A stretch of DNA of 63,293 nt, from assembly GCF_022179185.1 (NCBI RefSeq), contig NZ_BPQJ01000035.1, forward strand, positions 1 through 63,293. The letters run 5' to 3'. Shown here piece after piece: positions 56,884 through 63,293 of the stretch. The position numbers were made by a program, and so were the translations under genes. The stretch comes from Methylobacterium frigidaeris (GTDB lineage: Bacteria; Pseudomonadota; Alphaproteobacteria; Rhizobiales; Beijerinckiaceae). Position 1 is the stretch's first letter, and each line of letters begins with the position of its first letter. The notes beneath the pieces are model-generated. The model was given only the letters and a program-made list of their open reading frames with translations, was not told where the DNA came from and made no database searches.

Positions 56884-57099
56884 ATGAGCGCCCAGACCCT
56901 GCTCGCCGAGATCCTGGAGGCTCCGATGCTCGCGCCGCGCATCGTCGTGGCCGAGGACGGGCCCGCGCTCGTCTACTGCGACGGAGCCGGCCGCCACAAG
57001 GCGCTGCGCCTCACCGAGATCGCGCTCGCCGAGCTGCAACTCTCGCTCGCCGAGGCGCAGGCGCGCCTCGCCCGGACACGACTCCCGTCGGACGCCTGA
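56884..57099 (+). CDS. Small hypothetical protein
   Basis: 71 residues. An IVVAEDGPALVYCDGAG beta pair and a C-terminal helix (LTEIALAELQLSLAEAQARL) suggest a small alpha/beta protein. It is the last gene before a strong terminator. Function unknown. Confidence 0.6.
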   Translation: MSAQTLLAEILEAPMLAPRIVVAEDGPALVYCDGAGRHKALRLTEIALAELQLSLAEAQARLARTRLPSDA

Positions 57100-57117
57100 C
57101 GCCGACCCGACGACCGC

Positions 57118-57163
57118 AAAGGCCCCGTCCTCGCCCCGATCGGGCGAAGGCGGGGCCTTTTGT
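57118..57163. terminator. Strong bidirectional terminator
   Basis: AAAGGCCCCG (57118-57127) pairs with CGGGGCCTTT (57151-57160), with a second inner stem; T-runs appear on both strands. It separates the rightward late operon from the leftward gene ending at 57169. Confidence 0.93.
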
Positions 57164-57168
57164 CGTTT

Positions 57169-57423
57169 TCAGGGCCCGACATCCTCCGGCCTCACGCTCC
57201 CGCCCGGTCCCAACCCGTAGCCCTCGACGTCCTGCGTCGCCGCCAGCGCCTTGCAGGTGTCGCACACGAACCGGCGCCAGCAATCGGCGACGTCGTGCTC
57301 GGGGCGTGCCGCGAGCATCTGCCAGGACCGCCGCGTCTCCGCCCCGCAGCGGGTGCAGGAGCGGATGCGCAGGCCGTGGAGGCCGAGGCGCATCCACGCG
57401 AGGACGGAGGTGTCGGGGGTCAC
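57169..57423 (-). CDS. Small zinc-finger-like protein
   Basis: 84 residues from GTG 57423, overlapping the antitoxin stop (GTGA). Two cysteine pairs (CTRCGAETRRSW and CDTCKAL, 29 residues apart) suggest a small zinc ribbon. It is co-transcribed with hicAB. A regulatory or nucleic-acid-binding role is plausible. Confidence 0.6.
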   Translation of the reverse strand: MTPDTSVLAWMRLGLHGLRIRSCTRCGAETRRSWQMLAARPEHDVADCWRRFVCDTCKALAATQDVEGYGLGPGGSVRPEDVGP

Positions 57424-57860
57424 GCGGCGTCCGAAACGAACGCGACCTCAAGACGGCCCCCGAGCGCCTGCGCCACCTCGTCGAGCCGGCCGAGCTTCGT
57501 GCGGTGACTTGGGTCGAGGATGCGTCGCACCTCCGCCTCACCGACGCCGAGGCGGTCAGCAAGCGCGGACTGGGTCAGGCCGCGGCGCCGGAAGGCCTCG
57601 TAGACGGCGACCTTCGCGGCCATCTCGGCCGGCGGATAGATGAGCCAGTGCCCGGGCCCGACCGGCGACGGGACCGGGATCTCCTCGCGATCCTCCATGC
57701 GGCGGCGCAACGCTTCGCGCAGGGCGTCGCTCGCGCGCTGGATCGCCTCGATTTGGGTCGATCCGAAGGTGCGGGCCTCAGGCAGATCGGGGAAGTCGAC
57801 GAGGAAGGCGCCCTCGTCGACCTGCCGCACACGGGCGGCGTAGGTGAAGGGATGGGCCAT
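57420..57860 (-). CDS. hicB: HicB-family antitoxin with XRE-type HTH
   Basis: 146 residues from ATG 57860 (MAHPFTYAARVRQVDEGAFLVDFPD). The N-terminal half is the HicB partial RNase-H fold (strands ending in FPDLPEARTFG, then IEAIQRASDALREALRRR). The C-terminal half is a helix-turn-helix (LTQSALADRLGVGEAEVRRIL) for autoregulation. It follows the toxin gene, the usual hicA-hicB order. Confidence 0.87.
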   Translation of the reverse strand: MAHPFTYAARVRQVDEGAFLVDFPDLPEARTFGSTQIEAIQRASDALREALRRRMEDREEIPVPSPVGPGHWLIYPPAEMAAKVAVYEAFRRRGLTQSALADRLGVGEAEVRRILDPSHRTKLGRLDEVAQALGGRLEVAFVSDAA

Positions 57861-57904
57861 GGCGGGACAGCGGCTCTGAGAAAGGGTCAAGGATAGCGGC
57901 GGCA

Positions 57905-58111
57905 TTAGAGGGCATCGGGGCCAACTCCGAGTTGGGACAGGATGTCGTTGATATAATATCTTGGAAGATCGGCGTCCGGCACCGTGGATTTGCGATTGCC
58001 GACGTAGACCGTTCCGTGACTGCCTTTGCCCTCGTCCGAATTCCAGTCGTAGCGCAGTCCGTTCTTACGGCAGTAACGCTTTAACGCGCGGAGGAACTGC
58101 TTTCGCTCCAT
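57905..58111 (-). CDS. hicA: HicA-family mRNA interferase toxin
   Basis: 68 residues with AAGGA before ATG 58111. The fold is the small dsRBD-like HicA: a first helix (RKQFLRALKRYCRKNG), then KGSHGTVYV, where His32 is the catalytic residue, and a last helix (PRYYINDILSQLGV). It would cleave mRNA unless held by HicB. On a plasmid-like prophage such a pair stabilises inheritance and may abort infection by other phages. Confidence 0.87.
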   Translation of the reverse strand: MERKQFLRALKRYCRKNGLRYDWNSDEGKGSHGTVYVGNRKSTVPDADLPRYYINDILSQLGVGPDAL

Positions 58112-58864
58112 ATGATAGTTCCTTGCAAGGCCAGGGCGGCCTGGGCTGATGGATCATGGCTTCTATCCTCCTCCGCAGATGAAGGCCGTTCTGGTCCCGC
58201 CTTCATCCGGGTGTGCTGCGGGTGCTGGCCGAGGTTCTCCACTCGGACCAATCGCAGCAGCGACCTGGGTCATCGCGCCCATACATTCGTACATTTTTGC
58301 GCGCATAGCAAGACGGATTGCCTGAGGCGGCGCTGGCGAGGATGCCAAGCCGGCCAGGTCCGCGGCCCGTCTCTCTGCGGCGCCCGATCCTGTCGTTTGC
58401 GGAGCGCGGCAGCAGGCGCCCCCGCAAGGGCGACCTGGTTGACCTGTACAGGTGTACCAGCTTCTCCCATGGACAGGCTATCCAGATGGCCTGTTGGACG
58501 AATTGTTGAGATGTGAACCAAATTGGAACCGTGCGGACGTGACGTCAGGTGTAGCGGCGTCGCAACGGCTGCTTCCCGCGACCTTGGGGCGGGCCGCGTC
58601 TTCTCTGAGCGCAATCAGGGGTGGCGCGAAAAATTTAGAACATCTTACCCCATGCCCCCTTTCCGTCTCGCGCGGTTGTGGTACCCCTTTTGTTAACGAG
58701 GTCATGCCTCGCTCCGCGACTGCGGGCGACGTGGCGTCATCTGCATCCCATTTCGGACGATGCAGTGCGGGGGCGTGACTATCCCTCGTGCGTGACGCCG
58801 CGTCTCTCGACGTCTCGGCCACAACGGGCCGGCCACCAGCCGGCCCAATCTAGGGACTTGGGTC
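58112..58864. other. 753-bp region without a convincing gene
   Basis: No frame with clear coding character was found. Visible elements are a 12-bp palindrome (ACCTGTACAGGT, 58442-58453) overlapping an 8-bp palindrome (GGTGTACC, 58451-58458), and a 7-bp inverted repeat at 58741-58765 (CTGCATC/GATGCAG). A leftward stretch at about 58163-58380 has some protein-like character (AERRAADLAGLASS...) but lacks a good start and may be a gene remnant. The region should contain the promoters of hicA (left) and of the gene at 58865 (right). Confidence 0.5.
58442..58458. promoter_or_regulatory. Overlapping palindromes (operator candidate)
   Basis: ACCTGTACAGGT (58442-58453) and GGTGTACC (58451-58458) share three bases. 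They may be a regulator-binding site about 330 bp upstream of hicA. Confidence 0.4.
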
Positions 58865-59233
58865 GTGCTCATCACAGATTTGATGCGCGCTCGGGCGTAT
58901 CTGCCCGAGCAGCGTGAGGCCGTGCGCCTTCTCCGGGCCATCATCGAGAAGCATGGGCTCGACATCGTGCCAGCGCCCGACGGCACGGTGCGGTTCGCCT
59001 TCAAGGCGGACGTGTCGTTCCTCGACCGCCTCGCGATGTGGGGCTCCTCGGTCGAGGACCTCGAGGGGCTCGACGACGACGACGAGGATGGCGGCGATCA
59101 GGAGACGCCCGAGTACCGCGAGGCCGCTCCTCCCGCCGCGCCGCCCGAGACGGGGTGCGCGCCGCTGACAGCCCTCTCCCTGGGCGTGCCGCAAGAGATG
59201 GCCGCCGTCGTGCGCGACCTCTACGCCGCCTGA
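58865..59233 (+). CDS. Hypothetical acidic protein
   Basis: 122 residues from GTG 58865. The first 60 residues are helical (LMRARAYLPEQREAVRLLRAIIEKHGLDIV) then a strand pair. The centre is very acidic (EDLEGLDDDDEDGG), and the end is Pro-rich and helical. No known domain. An acidic region of this kind can mimic DNA, but nothing else supports that here. Confidence 0.6.
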   Translation: MLITDLMRARAYLPEQREAVRLLRAIIEKHGLDIVPAPDGTVRFAFKADVSFLDRLAMWGSSVEDLEGLDDDDEDGGDQETPEYREAAPPAAPPETGCAPLTALSLGVPQEMAAVVRDLYAA

Positions 59234-59488
59234 CCGGCACTCGACCTGGCTGAGAAAGACGGGGGACGCGAGTGACTAGCTCGCGCCCCCGCCGACGTCA
59301 GAGAGGTCAGGGTCGTCCCCCTCCCCGCCGTCTTCCCCGCTGCTCCACCAGAGCGGGCGGGGCCTTTGCGCGCCGCGAATCGCGGGGCCTGGGCGCACCG
59401 TAGCGACTCGGTGCCGCTCTGGAAAGCTGCACAAAGGTGAAATGCGACTGCCTAACGGGGTATTCCGCAAAAGCTACTGAGGCGGGTG

Positions 59489-59507
59489 GAGTCTAGATCG
59501 AGTCTAG
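59489..59507. repeat. Direct repeat GAGTCTAG x2 (11-bp step)
   Basis: Copies at 59489-59496 and 59500-59507 lie at the end of the RHH gene (ends 59504). The preceding 59234-59488 shows no convincing gene. Purpose unknown. Confidence 0.45.
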
Positions 59508-59809
59508 GTTTGCTTCTTTCGAGTCCTCCCGCCCGAAGGCACATTGGCTGTGCGATGTTCCAACTCCGGCAGGCCGTGCTTTTCGAGGAGAAGATTCCAT
59601 GCCTCCCGCCCGAGCGCCTGCAACGACTTTTCTAGATCAATGCTCAGGTGGCGGATCCGCTTGCGGTCGGAACTGCTAAGGTACAATTTGATGAAGACCG
59701 TATCATCCGCGTCGGCGAGGGACTCAGCGTCACCCTCCACCTGGGGCACGTCGGCCATTTCGGGCGGATCAGGCACGTCGGCATCGGTCGGAGGCGGGTC
59801 GATCATCAT
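59504..59809 (-). CDS. Predicted ribbon-helix-helix protein
   Basis: 101 residues from ATG 59809, after a strong GGAGGTGAG. The N-terminal 35 residues are Asp/Pro-rich. The rest (DTVFIKLYLSSSDRKRIRHLSIDLEKSLQALGREAWNLLLEKHGL) has the beta strand followed by two helices of RHH proteins, as in plasmid partition or antitoxin proteins. There is no ATPase or toxin gene next to it. It may act with the gene at 60247 or in trans. Confidence 0.65.
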   Translation of the reverse strand: MMIDPPPTDADVPDPPEMADVPQVEGDAESLADADDTVFIKLYLSSSDRKRIRHLSIDLEKSLQALGREAWNLLLEKHGLPELEHRTANVPSGGRTRKKQT

Positions 59810-59813
59810 CGAC

Positions 59814-60158
59814 TCACCTCCGCAGCCTGTCGTCGGCCATGGCTCCGACGTGCTCGTCACTCCTCCCCTCCGCGCGCTCCCCCGCCCCCTGTTTCTCGCA
59901 TCGTGCCACGGCGTTGCCGGAATGTACGCCGCGGCGAGTGCGGAACGCACAAGCGTCGTGTTCGGTGGCGTCGGCCACGAGCTCGGACCGCCACGCCGCC
60001 GGCGCGCTCGCCCAGCACCGCCGGCAGATGGCGCCGAGGCGGACCGGGCCGCGCTCCGGCTGGTCGGCGCGGCGGCCGCACCAGGACTGGGGCGCGCCCT
60101 CGGGCGTGAGGTGCACGGCGCGGCCTTGGGGGGCGGTGGTGAGGGTGAATGGAGGCAT
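59814..60158 (-). CDS. Hypothetical zinc-finger-like protein
   Basis: 114 residues from ATG 60158. HLTPEGAPQSWCGRRAD and GAICRRCWASAP give a possible Cys cluster followed by Arg-rich helices. There is no clear ribosome site, but it stops 5 bp before the RHH gene start and so may form a unit with it. Medium-low confidence that it is coding. Confidence 0.45.
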   Translation of the reverse strand: MPPFTLTTAPQGRAVHLTPEGAPQSWCGRRADQPERGPVRLGAICRRCWASAPAAWRSELVADATEHDACAFRTRRGVHSGNAVARCEKQGAGERAEGRSDEHVGAMADDRLRR

Positions 60159-60246
60159 GGGCGGAACCCGAGGCGCACTTTTTACTTGAAGACGAAGCGC
60201 ATCGGGTGCATCGTACTCCCCATCGCCCACCGCGTCGAGGCTGGTT

Positions 60247-60474
60247 ATGGACAAGAAGGAAAAATCACCGAGACCGCCGTCGATGCCGCCCAAGCTGCAG
60301 CCGAATACGCCCACGGACCGCATCAACGTGAAGGTACCCGTGACGTGGCTGGATCGCCTGGACGAGTGGCGTAGCAAACAGCGTCCGATCCCAAATCGTT
60401 CTGAGGCCATCCGACAGATCGTCGACATGCACCTTGATCAAGTCGAGCTGGCTAGTCCGGGAAAAAAGACTTAG
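60247..60474 (+). CDS. Ribbon-helix-helix protein (CopG/Arc-like)
   Basis: 75 residues. A basic, Pro-rich arm (1-24) is followed by the RHH fold: INVKVPVTWLDRLDEWRSKQRPIPNRSEAIRQIVDMHLD. It would dimerise and repress promoters or act as antitoxin or partition protein. Divergent from the gene at 60158, across an 88-bp promoter-sized gap. Confidence 0.78.
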   Translation: MDKKEKSPRPPSMPPKLQPNTPTDRINVKVPVTWLDRLDEWRSKQRPIPNRSEAIRQIVDMHLDQVELASPGKKT

Positions 60475-60580
60475 AGCGATATCGAGTTTAGCTCGAAACT
60501 ATTCGAATTGGCGCGGGCCTCGCTTTTTCCGGCGATCACGCGCGTTCGTGTGAAATCCTCATCTCAGGGGAGCCGCCCGC

Positions 60581-60931
60581 ATGCCCATCGCGCGCCACGA
60601 GTTCGACCGCAAAACCCAGCGCGACGGGTTCCTGCGGTGCGGGGGCAAGTGCGAGGCGTGCGGGATCCGCCTCACCCTCGGCCGCTTCCAGTACGACCAC
60701 ATCATTCCGGATGCCCAGGGCGGCGATAGCTCCCTGTCCAATCTCCAGGTGCTCTGCACCGACTGCCACAAGGCCAAGACGAAGAAGGACGCGGGCGACA
60801 CCGCCCGCGCCCTGCGCCGCGAAGATCGGCACTTCGGGATCACACCGCCCGGCAAGCGCAAGATCGAGAGCCGGGGCTTCCCGAAGGCGCCGCCGCAGTG
60901 CACGGCCTCGAAGCCGCTCGGGAAGCGCTGA
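60581..60931 (+). CDS. HNH endonuclease
   Basis: 116 residues with CAGGGGAG upstream. Zinc-binding CEACG and CTDCH pairs enclose an HNH core with YDHIIPDAQGGDSSLSNLQVLC (catalytic His in DHI). This is the small free-standing phage HNH type. Such genes commonly lie next to terminase, where they help packaging; here it is about 24 kb away on the circle, so it may be independent. Confidence 0.88.
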   Translation: MPIARHEFDRKTQRDGFLRCGGKCEACGIRLTLGRFQYDHIIPDAQGGDSSLSNLQVLCTDCHKAKTKKDAGDTARALRREDRHFGITPPGKRKIESRGFPKAPPQCTASKPLGKR

Positions 60932-60933
60932 TG

Positions 60934-61356
60934 CTACCGCTTCGGCCGATACATCTCGACCTGCGGCGCGTAGACCTCGACCACAGGCAGGCTGCCCCAG
61001 GGCGTGTCGACGGCGTCCTTGACCACGGTTCGCGGGGTGAACTCGGCGTCGACCTTGCAGGCCGGGTTCTCGAGGTTCGCCGTGCCCTTGCAGTCGCCGG
61101 TCAGCCGCTCGGCAATGGTGAGGTTCGTCTTCGGCCCCAGACCGCTCGCCTGGATCCGCAGGACCTGGCCGCCGACCTTCATCATGCAGAGGAAATCCCC
61201 CTTGGGCGGGTTCACGCAGGCGATGCCGGGGATGACGACCGTCTTCTCGACGTAGGCCTTCGGGTTGTCGACGAACTGGCGGGGCGTGACGCGCGTGCCG
61301 GTGGCGTTGCCCGCGCCGATCTCGGCCAGGGCGAGGAGGATGAGTTCAGGTCCCAC
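60934..61356 (-). CDS. Hypothetical protein, possibly exported, OB-fold-like
   Basis: 140 residues from GTG 61356, with GGAG at 8-base spacing. A hydrophobic leader (PELILLALAEIGAG) could be a signal peptide, although the basic N-region is missing. The mature part (TVVIPGIACVNPPKGDFLCMMKVGGQVLRIQAS) is beta-rich like OB-fold periplasmic proteins, with four cysteines. It is convergent with the HNH gene (2-bp gap). Function unknown. Confidence 0.6.
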   Translation of the reverse strand: MGPELILLALAEIGAGNATGTRVTPRQFVDNPKAYVEKTVVIPGIACVNPPKGDFLCMMKVGGQVLRIQASGLGPKTNLTIAERLTGDCKGTANLENPACKVDAEFTPRTVVKDAVDTPWGSLPVVEVYAPQVEMYRPKR

Positions 61357-61470
61357 GGGGATTGGCTCCGTCCGGCCATGAGCGGCCGAGCTTGGACTGT
61401 GGCCCAAGGGCGACTGAGTCGTCCCAGCGTGCCGCGTCTTCCACCGCTTGGCCTACCGAGAGAGATTTCA

Positions 61471-61656
61471 ATGCCAAATGTCCCTCCCCCGCCCACCGGC
61501 TCCCTCGACGCGCGGATCGAGGATGGCCGCCTCACGGTCACCATCCATGCGCCGGCCGGCGCGGTCGGCCTGCGGCTCTCCCCCGAGGACACGCGGGCGT
61601 TCTACCGGCTGATGCGTCAGCATTTTGAGTTGCAGGGTTGTTCGGGGCGGAATTAG
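61471..61656 (+). CDS. Small hypothetical protein
   Basis: 61 residues from ATG 61471 with GAGAGA upstream. A short beta pair (SLDARIEDGRLTVTIHAPAGAVGLRLSP) and a helix (EDTRAFYRLMRQHFEL). It ends 3 bp before tnpB. Function unknown. Confidence 0.55.
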   Translation: MPNVPPPPTGSLDARIEDGRLTVTIHAPAGAVGLRLSPEDTRAFYRLMRQHFELQGCSGRN

Positions 61657-61659
61657 ATC

Positions 61660-63072
61660 ATGCTGATCTCGCGCGGCTTCCGTTTCCGGATCTATCCTTC
61701 AGCAGAGCAAGCTGCGGCGTTCCAGATTTTTTCTGGCGTGGTACGATTGATATATAATATCGCCTTAGAGCAAAGAAGAGACCACTACCGCAACTACCTC
61801 CGTTCTAGGGGTAAATGCATAAATTTTGCCAGCCAATGTCAGGAGCTAACAGCGCTTCGTGCCGAAGTACCTTGGATAAAGGCGGTTCCTGTAAACACTC
61901 AGCAACAGGCATTGCGGGATCTAGATCAAGCATATACGAATTTCTTTGCTGGCAAAGCCGGATATCCATCACCGCGCCGCAAGGGCGCAAATGATACCTT
62001 TCGCTTTCCGGCAATCCACTGTGGTAGCCTTCGTAGGATCAACGCCAAGTGGTCCACAATTCGTCTGCCGAAACTCGGGGATATCCGCGTCCGTACCCAT
62101 CGCCCACTTGAGGGGCGTGCTCTCTCGATCACTATCTCGGCGAAAGCCGGGAAGTGGTACGCTGCTTTTGGGTGTGAGATTGACCGTCCACCCTTGGCGG
62201 GTAGCGATAAGCCTGCGGTCGGCATTGACCGGGGTGTAGTCAAAACGCTGGCGCTCTCTACTGGCGGCACGCTTTCTCTCGACAGAGAGCGGCTGAAGAT
62301 CCTTGATCGGCGGGCTCGGAAGGCGCAGCGCGCACTCTCCCGCTGTCAGCGTGGATCGCAGCGGCGAGGCAAGGCCCGAGCCCGGTTCGCCAAGGTCAAG
62401 GCGCAGGCCGCAGCCTACCGCAAAGACTGGCTGCACAAGGCCTCGCACGAAATCGCGGAGCGGTTCGGCACGGTGGTGCTGGAACGACTGAGCATAACAG
62501 CCATGACGCGCTCGGCACAGGGCACCGTCGAGGCCCCGGGCCGCAATGTCCTGCAGAAGGCCGGCCTCAACCGCGCCATCCTCGATCAGGGCTGGCGCGC
62601 CTTCGCGACGGCGATCGCCTACAAGCTGGCGGAGCGCGGCGGCAACTTGCTGACCGTTGACCCCCGGCGCACTTCCCAGACCTGCGCCGCCTGCGGCGCG
62701 GTCGACCCGGCGAGTCGCCGGAGCCAATCCCTTTTCGCGTGCACAGCGTGTGGTCACGAGGCGAACGCCGACCACAACGCCGCGCGCGTCATCCTTCACC
62801 GCGGACAGTCCGCGGGCGTGGAGCGGGGCGATGGTCCCGCGGTGAAGCGCGAAGCGAAGGGCCGCAAGGCCCGGAAAACCTCATGCTCTGATGAGGCGCA
62901 GCTATCCTCAGTACGTTCAGGTGGGCCTACGGAGCAGGATGGCGGCTCACGCGCCTGCGGAGAGGCCTCAATCGAGACGGGGGAAAAGGCCGTTGCTGTC
63001 AAATCGCATGCGCAATTGATGCCGCTCACGAAAGCGCACTCTTACCGCCGGGCGTTTGACGGCCGTGGTTAA
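61660..63072 (+). CDS. tnpB: TnpB-family RNA-guided nuclease (IS200/IS605 OrfB type)
   Basis: 470 residues. RuvC residues are all present: D190 (GIDRGVVKTLALS), E275 (VVLERLSI) and D371 (NADHNAARV); the zinc finger is C342/C345/C361/C364. The N-terminal WED-like part starts GFRFRIYPSAEQ. About 90 residues follow the last RuvC motif and are polar and unconserved-looking, as expected where the guide-RNA gene overlaps the 3' end of tnpB. No tnpA lies nearby, so it is a non-autonomous or domesticated element. The first 450 bp are clearly lower in GC than the surroundings. Confidence 0.92.
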   Translation: MLISRGFRFRIYPSAEQAAAFQIFSGVVRLIYNIALEQRRDHYRNYLRSRGKCINFASQCQELTALRAEVPWIKAVPVNTQQQALRDLDQAYTNFFAGKAGYPSPRRKGANDTFRFPAIHCGSLRRINAKWSTIRLPKLGDIRVRTHRPLEGRALSITISAKAGKWYAAFGCEIDRPPLAGSDKPAVGIDRGVVKTLALSTGGTLSLDRERLKILDRRARKAQRALSRCQRGSQRRGKARARFAKVKAQAAAYRKDWLHKASHEIAERFGTVVLERLSITAMTRSAQGTVEAPGRNVLQKAGLNRAILDQGWRAFATAIAYKLAERGGNLLTVDPRRTSQTCAACGAVDPASRRSQSLFACTACGHEANADHNAARVILHRGQSAGVERGDGPAVKREAKGRKARKTSCSDEAQLSSVRSGGPTEQDGGSRACGEASIETGEKAVAVKSHAQLMPLTKAHSYRRAFDGRG

Positions 63073-63140
63073 AGTGTGCCTCATGGCTCGTTAACGTGAC
63101 CGGGCGCGCTGCCCGAGTCGCATCACCGGAGTTTCCCGCC
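62880..63140 (+). ncRNA. Probable omega RNA (reRNA) region of tnpB
   Basis: TnpB guide RNAs are made from the 3' end of the gene and the right end of the element. Here the coding end (62880-63072) is in a polar tail, and the following bases contain a weak GTTAA...TTAAC stem (63070-63095) that could mark the right end. Exact limits and guide cannot be determined from one copy. Confidence 0.4.
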
Positions 63141-63251
63141 GCCGCAGTGAGACCCTGAAAAGACGAGACCCCCGGAAGCCCCTGCAAGGGCGACCGAGGG
63201 TCTTGAGCCCCGAGGGGCCGATCCAACCACTAAGCAGGACGGATCATCCCC
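63073..63251. other. Non-coding junction region with hairpin
   Basis: No gene is seen. A compound hairpin at 63166-63204 (AGACCC/GGGTCT with an inner GCCC/GGGC stem) is followed by a T-rich stretch on the minus strand, as in leftward terminators. On the circle this region continues into the inverted repeat at 21-40 and the Rep-like gene, so it may be part of the plasmid origin. Confidence 0.5.
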
Positions 63252-63293
63252 CGAAATTGCCGTCTCGTCAATCCGGAACCCGTGTTCCGGAAA
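63252..63293. repeat. Direct terminal repeat, right copy (42 bp)
   Basis: Exact copy of bases 1-42, including the TCCGGAA/TTCCGGA inverted repeat (63272-63291). It closes the circle; the unique length is 63,251 bp if the overlap is artificial. Confidence 0.95.

Noticed and set aside
58163..58380. Leftward small gene with protein-like character
   Set aside because: It would need a TTG start, has no ribosome site and becomes cysteine/Gly-rich and unlikely upstream; noted only as a possible remnant.
59400..59425. tracrRNA-like bases (ACTCGGTGC) suggesting a CRISPR element
   Set aside because: Only nine bases match, there is no repeat array, no cas gene and no partner hairpin.
59276..59470. Leftward 64-residue frame ending in an acidic tail
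   Set aside because: The acidic end looks protein-like, but the N-terminal part is Arg/Pro-rich with no ribosome site, so coding was not supported.
1..63293. CRISPR arrays and tRNA genes
   Set aside because: No regularly spaced repeat units with unique spacers and no cloverleaf-like segments were noticed on either strand; a dedicated tRNA search was not possible.

Overview
The window looks like one complete, circular, high-GC replicon of about 63.25 kb: a temperate tailed phage that lives as a plasmid (a phage-plasmid). The first 42 bases are repeated exactly as the last 42, as expected for a closed circle cut at an assembly overlap, or for a short terminal redundancy. GC content, GTG/ATGA start overlaps and the gene families suggest an alphaproteobacterial host, probably Hyphomicrobiales such as Methylobacterium. 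That host call is inference from style and family resemblance, not from a search.

Layout. 1-2.9 kb: plasmid maintenance block (HTH Rep-like protein, ParA and a small ribbon-helix-helix partner with a repeat-rich candidate centromere, serine resolvase with a res-like site). 2.9-4.0 kb: small rightward genes ending at a hairpin terminator. 4.0-13.9 kb: a long, tightly overlapping leftward operon of mostly unknown small genes. It also holds a 3'-5' exonuclease, a MazG-like protein, a receiver-less OmpR/CtrA-type winged helix, a full-length DNA sliding clamp and a YfbR-like HD hydrolase. 13.9-15.2 kb: immunity region with a CI/LexA-type S24 repressor, a divergent Cro-like gene and an array of near-identical 16-bp operators. 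15.3-23.9 kb: rightward replication and modification genes (zinc/Toprim primase, C5 methyltransferase, a second methyltransferase carrying a complete HNH gene in another frame, D5-type primase-helicase), a G-rich repeat region that may be an origin, and a strong terminator.

24.0-44.1 kb: virion genes. The head module is lambda-like in part (GpA terminase, gpW, gpB-type portal, protease-capsid fusion, DUF2190 cement protein). The contractile tail and baseplate are Mu-like, in Mu order (DUF2635, sheath, tube, a frameshifted chaperone pair, tape measure, gp43-gp48 equivalents). 44.2-53.6 kb: tail-fibre and receptor region, with an SGNH-type esterase-like protein and several products that carry Sec or Tat signal peptides and paired cysteines, which is unusual for tail-region proteins. 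53.9-57.1 kb: endolysin, holin-like and coiled-coil membrane proteins, then a metallophosphoesterase, closed by a strong terminator. 57.2-63.2 kb: accessory region with a HicAB toxin-antitoxin pair, small DNA-binding proteins, an HNH nuclease, a predicted exported protein and an apparently intact TnpB nuclease next to the circle junction.

How it fits together. No tyrosine integrase and no Mu-type transposase is visible, so the prophage state is probably extrachromosomal. It would be kept by ParA/RHH partition, resolvase-mediated multimer resolution and HicAB addiction, and silenced by the S24 repressor acting on operators at both ends of its own gene. Induction would release the leftward clamp operon and the rightward cro/primase/methylase operon, followed by late genes and lysis.
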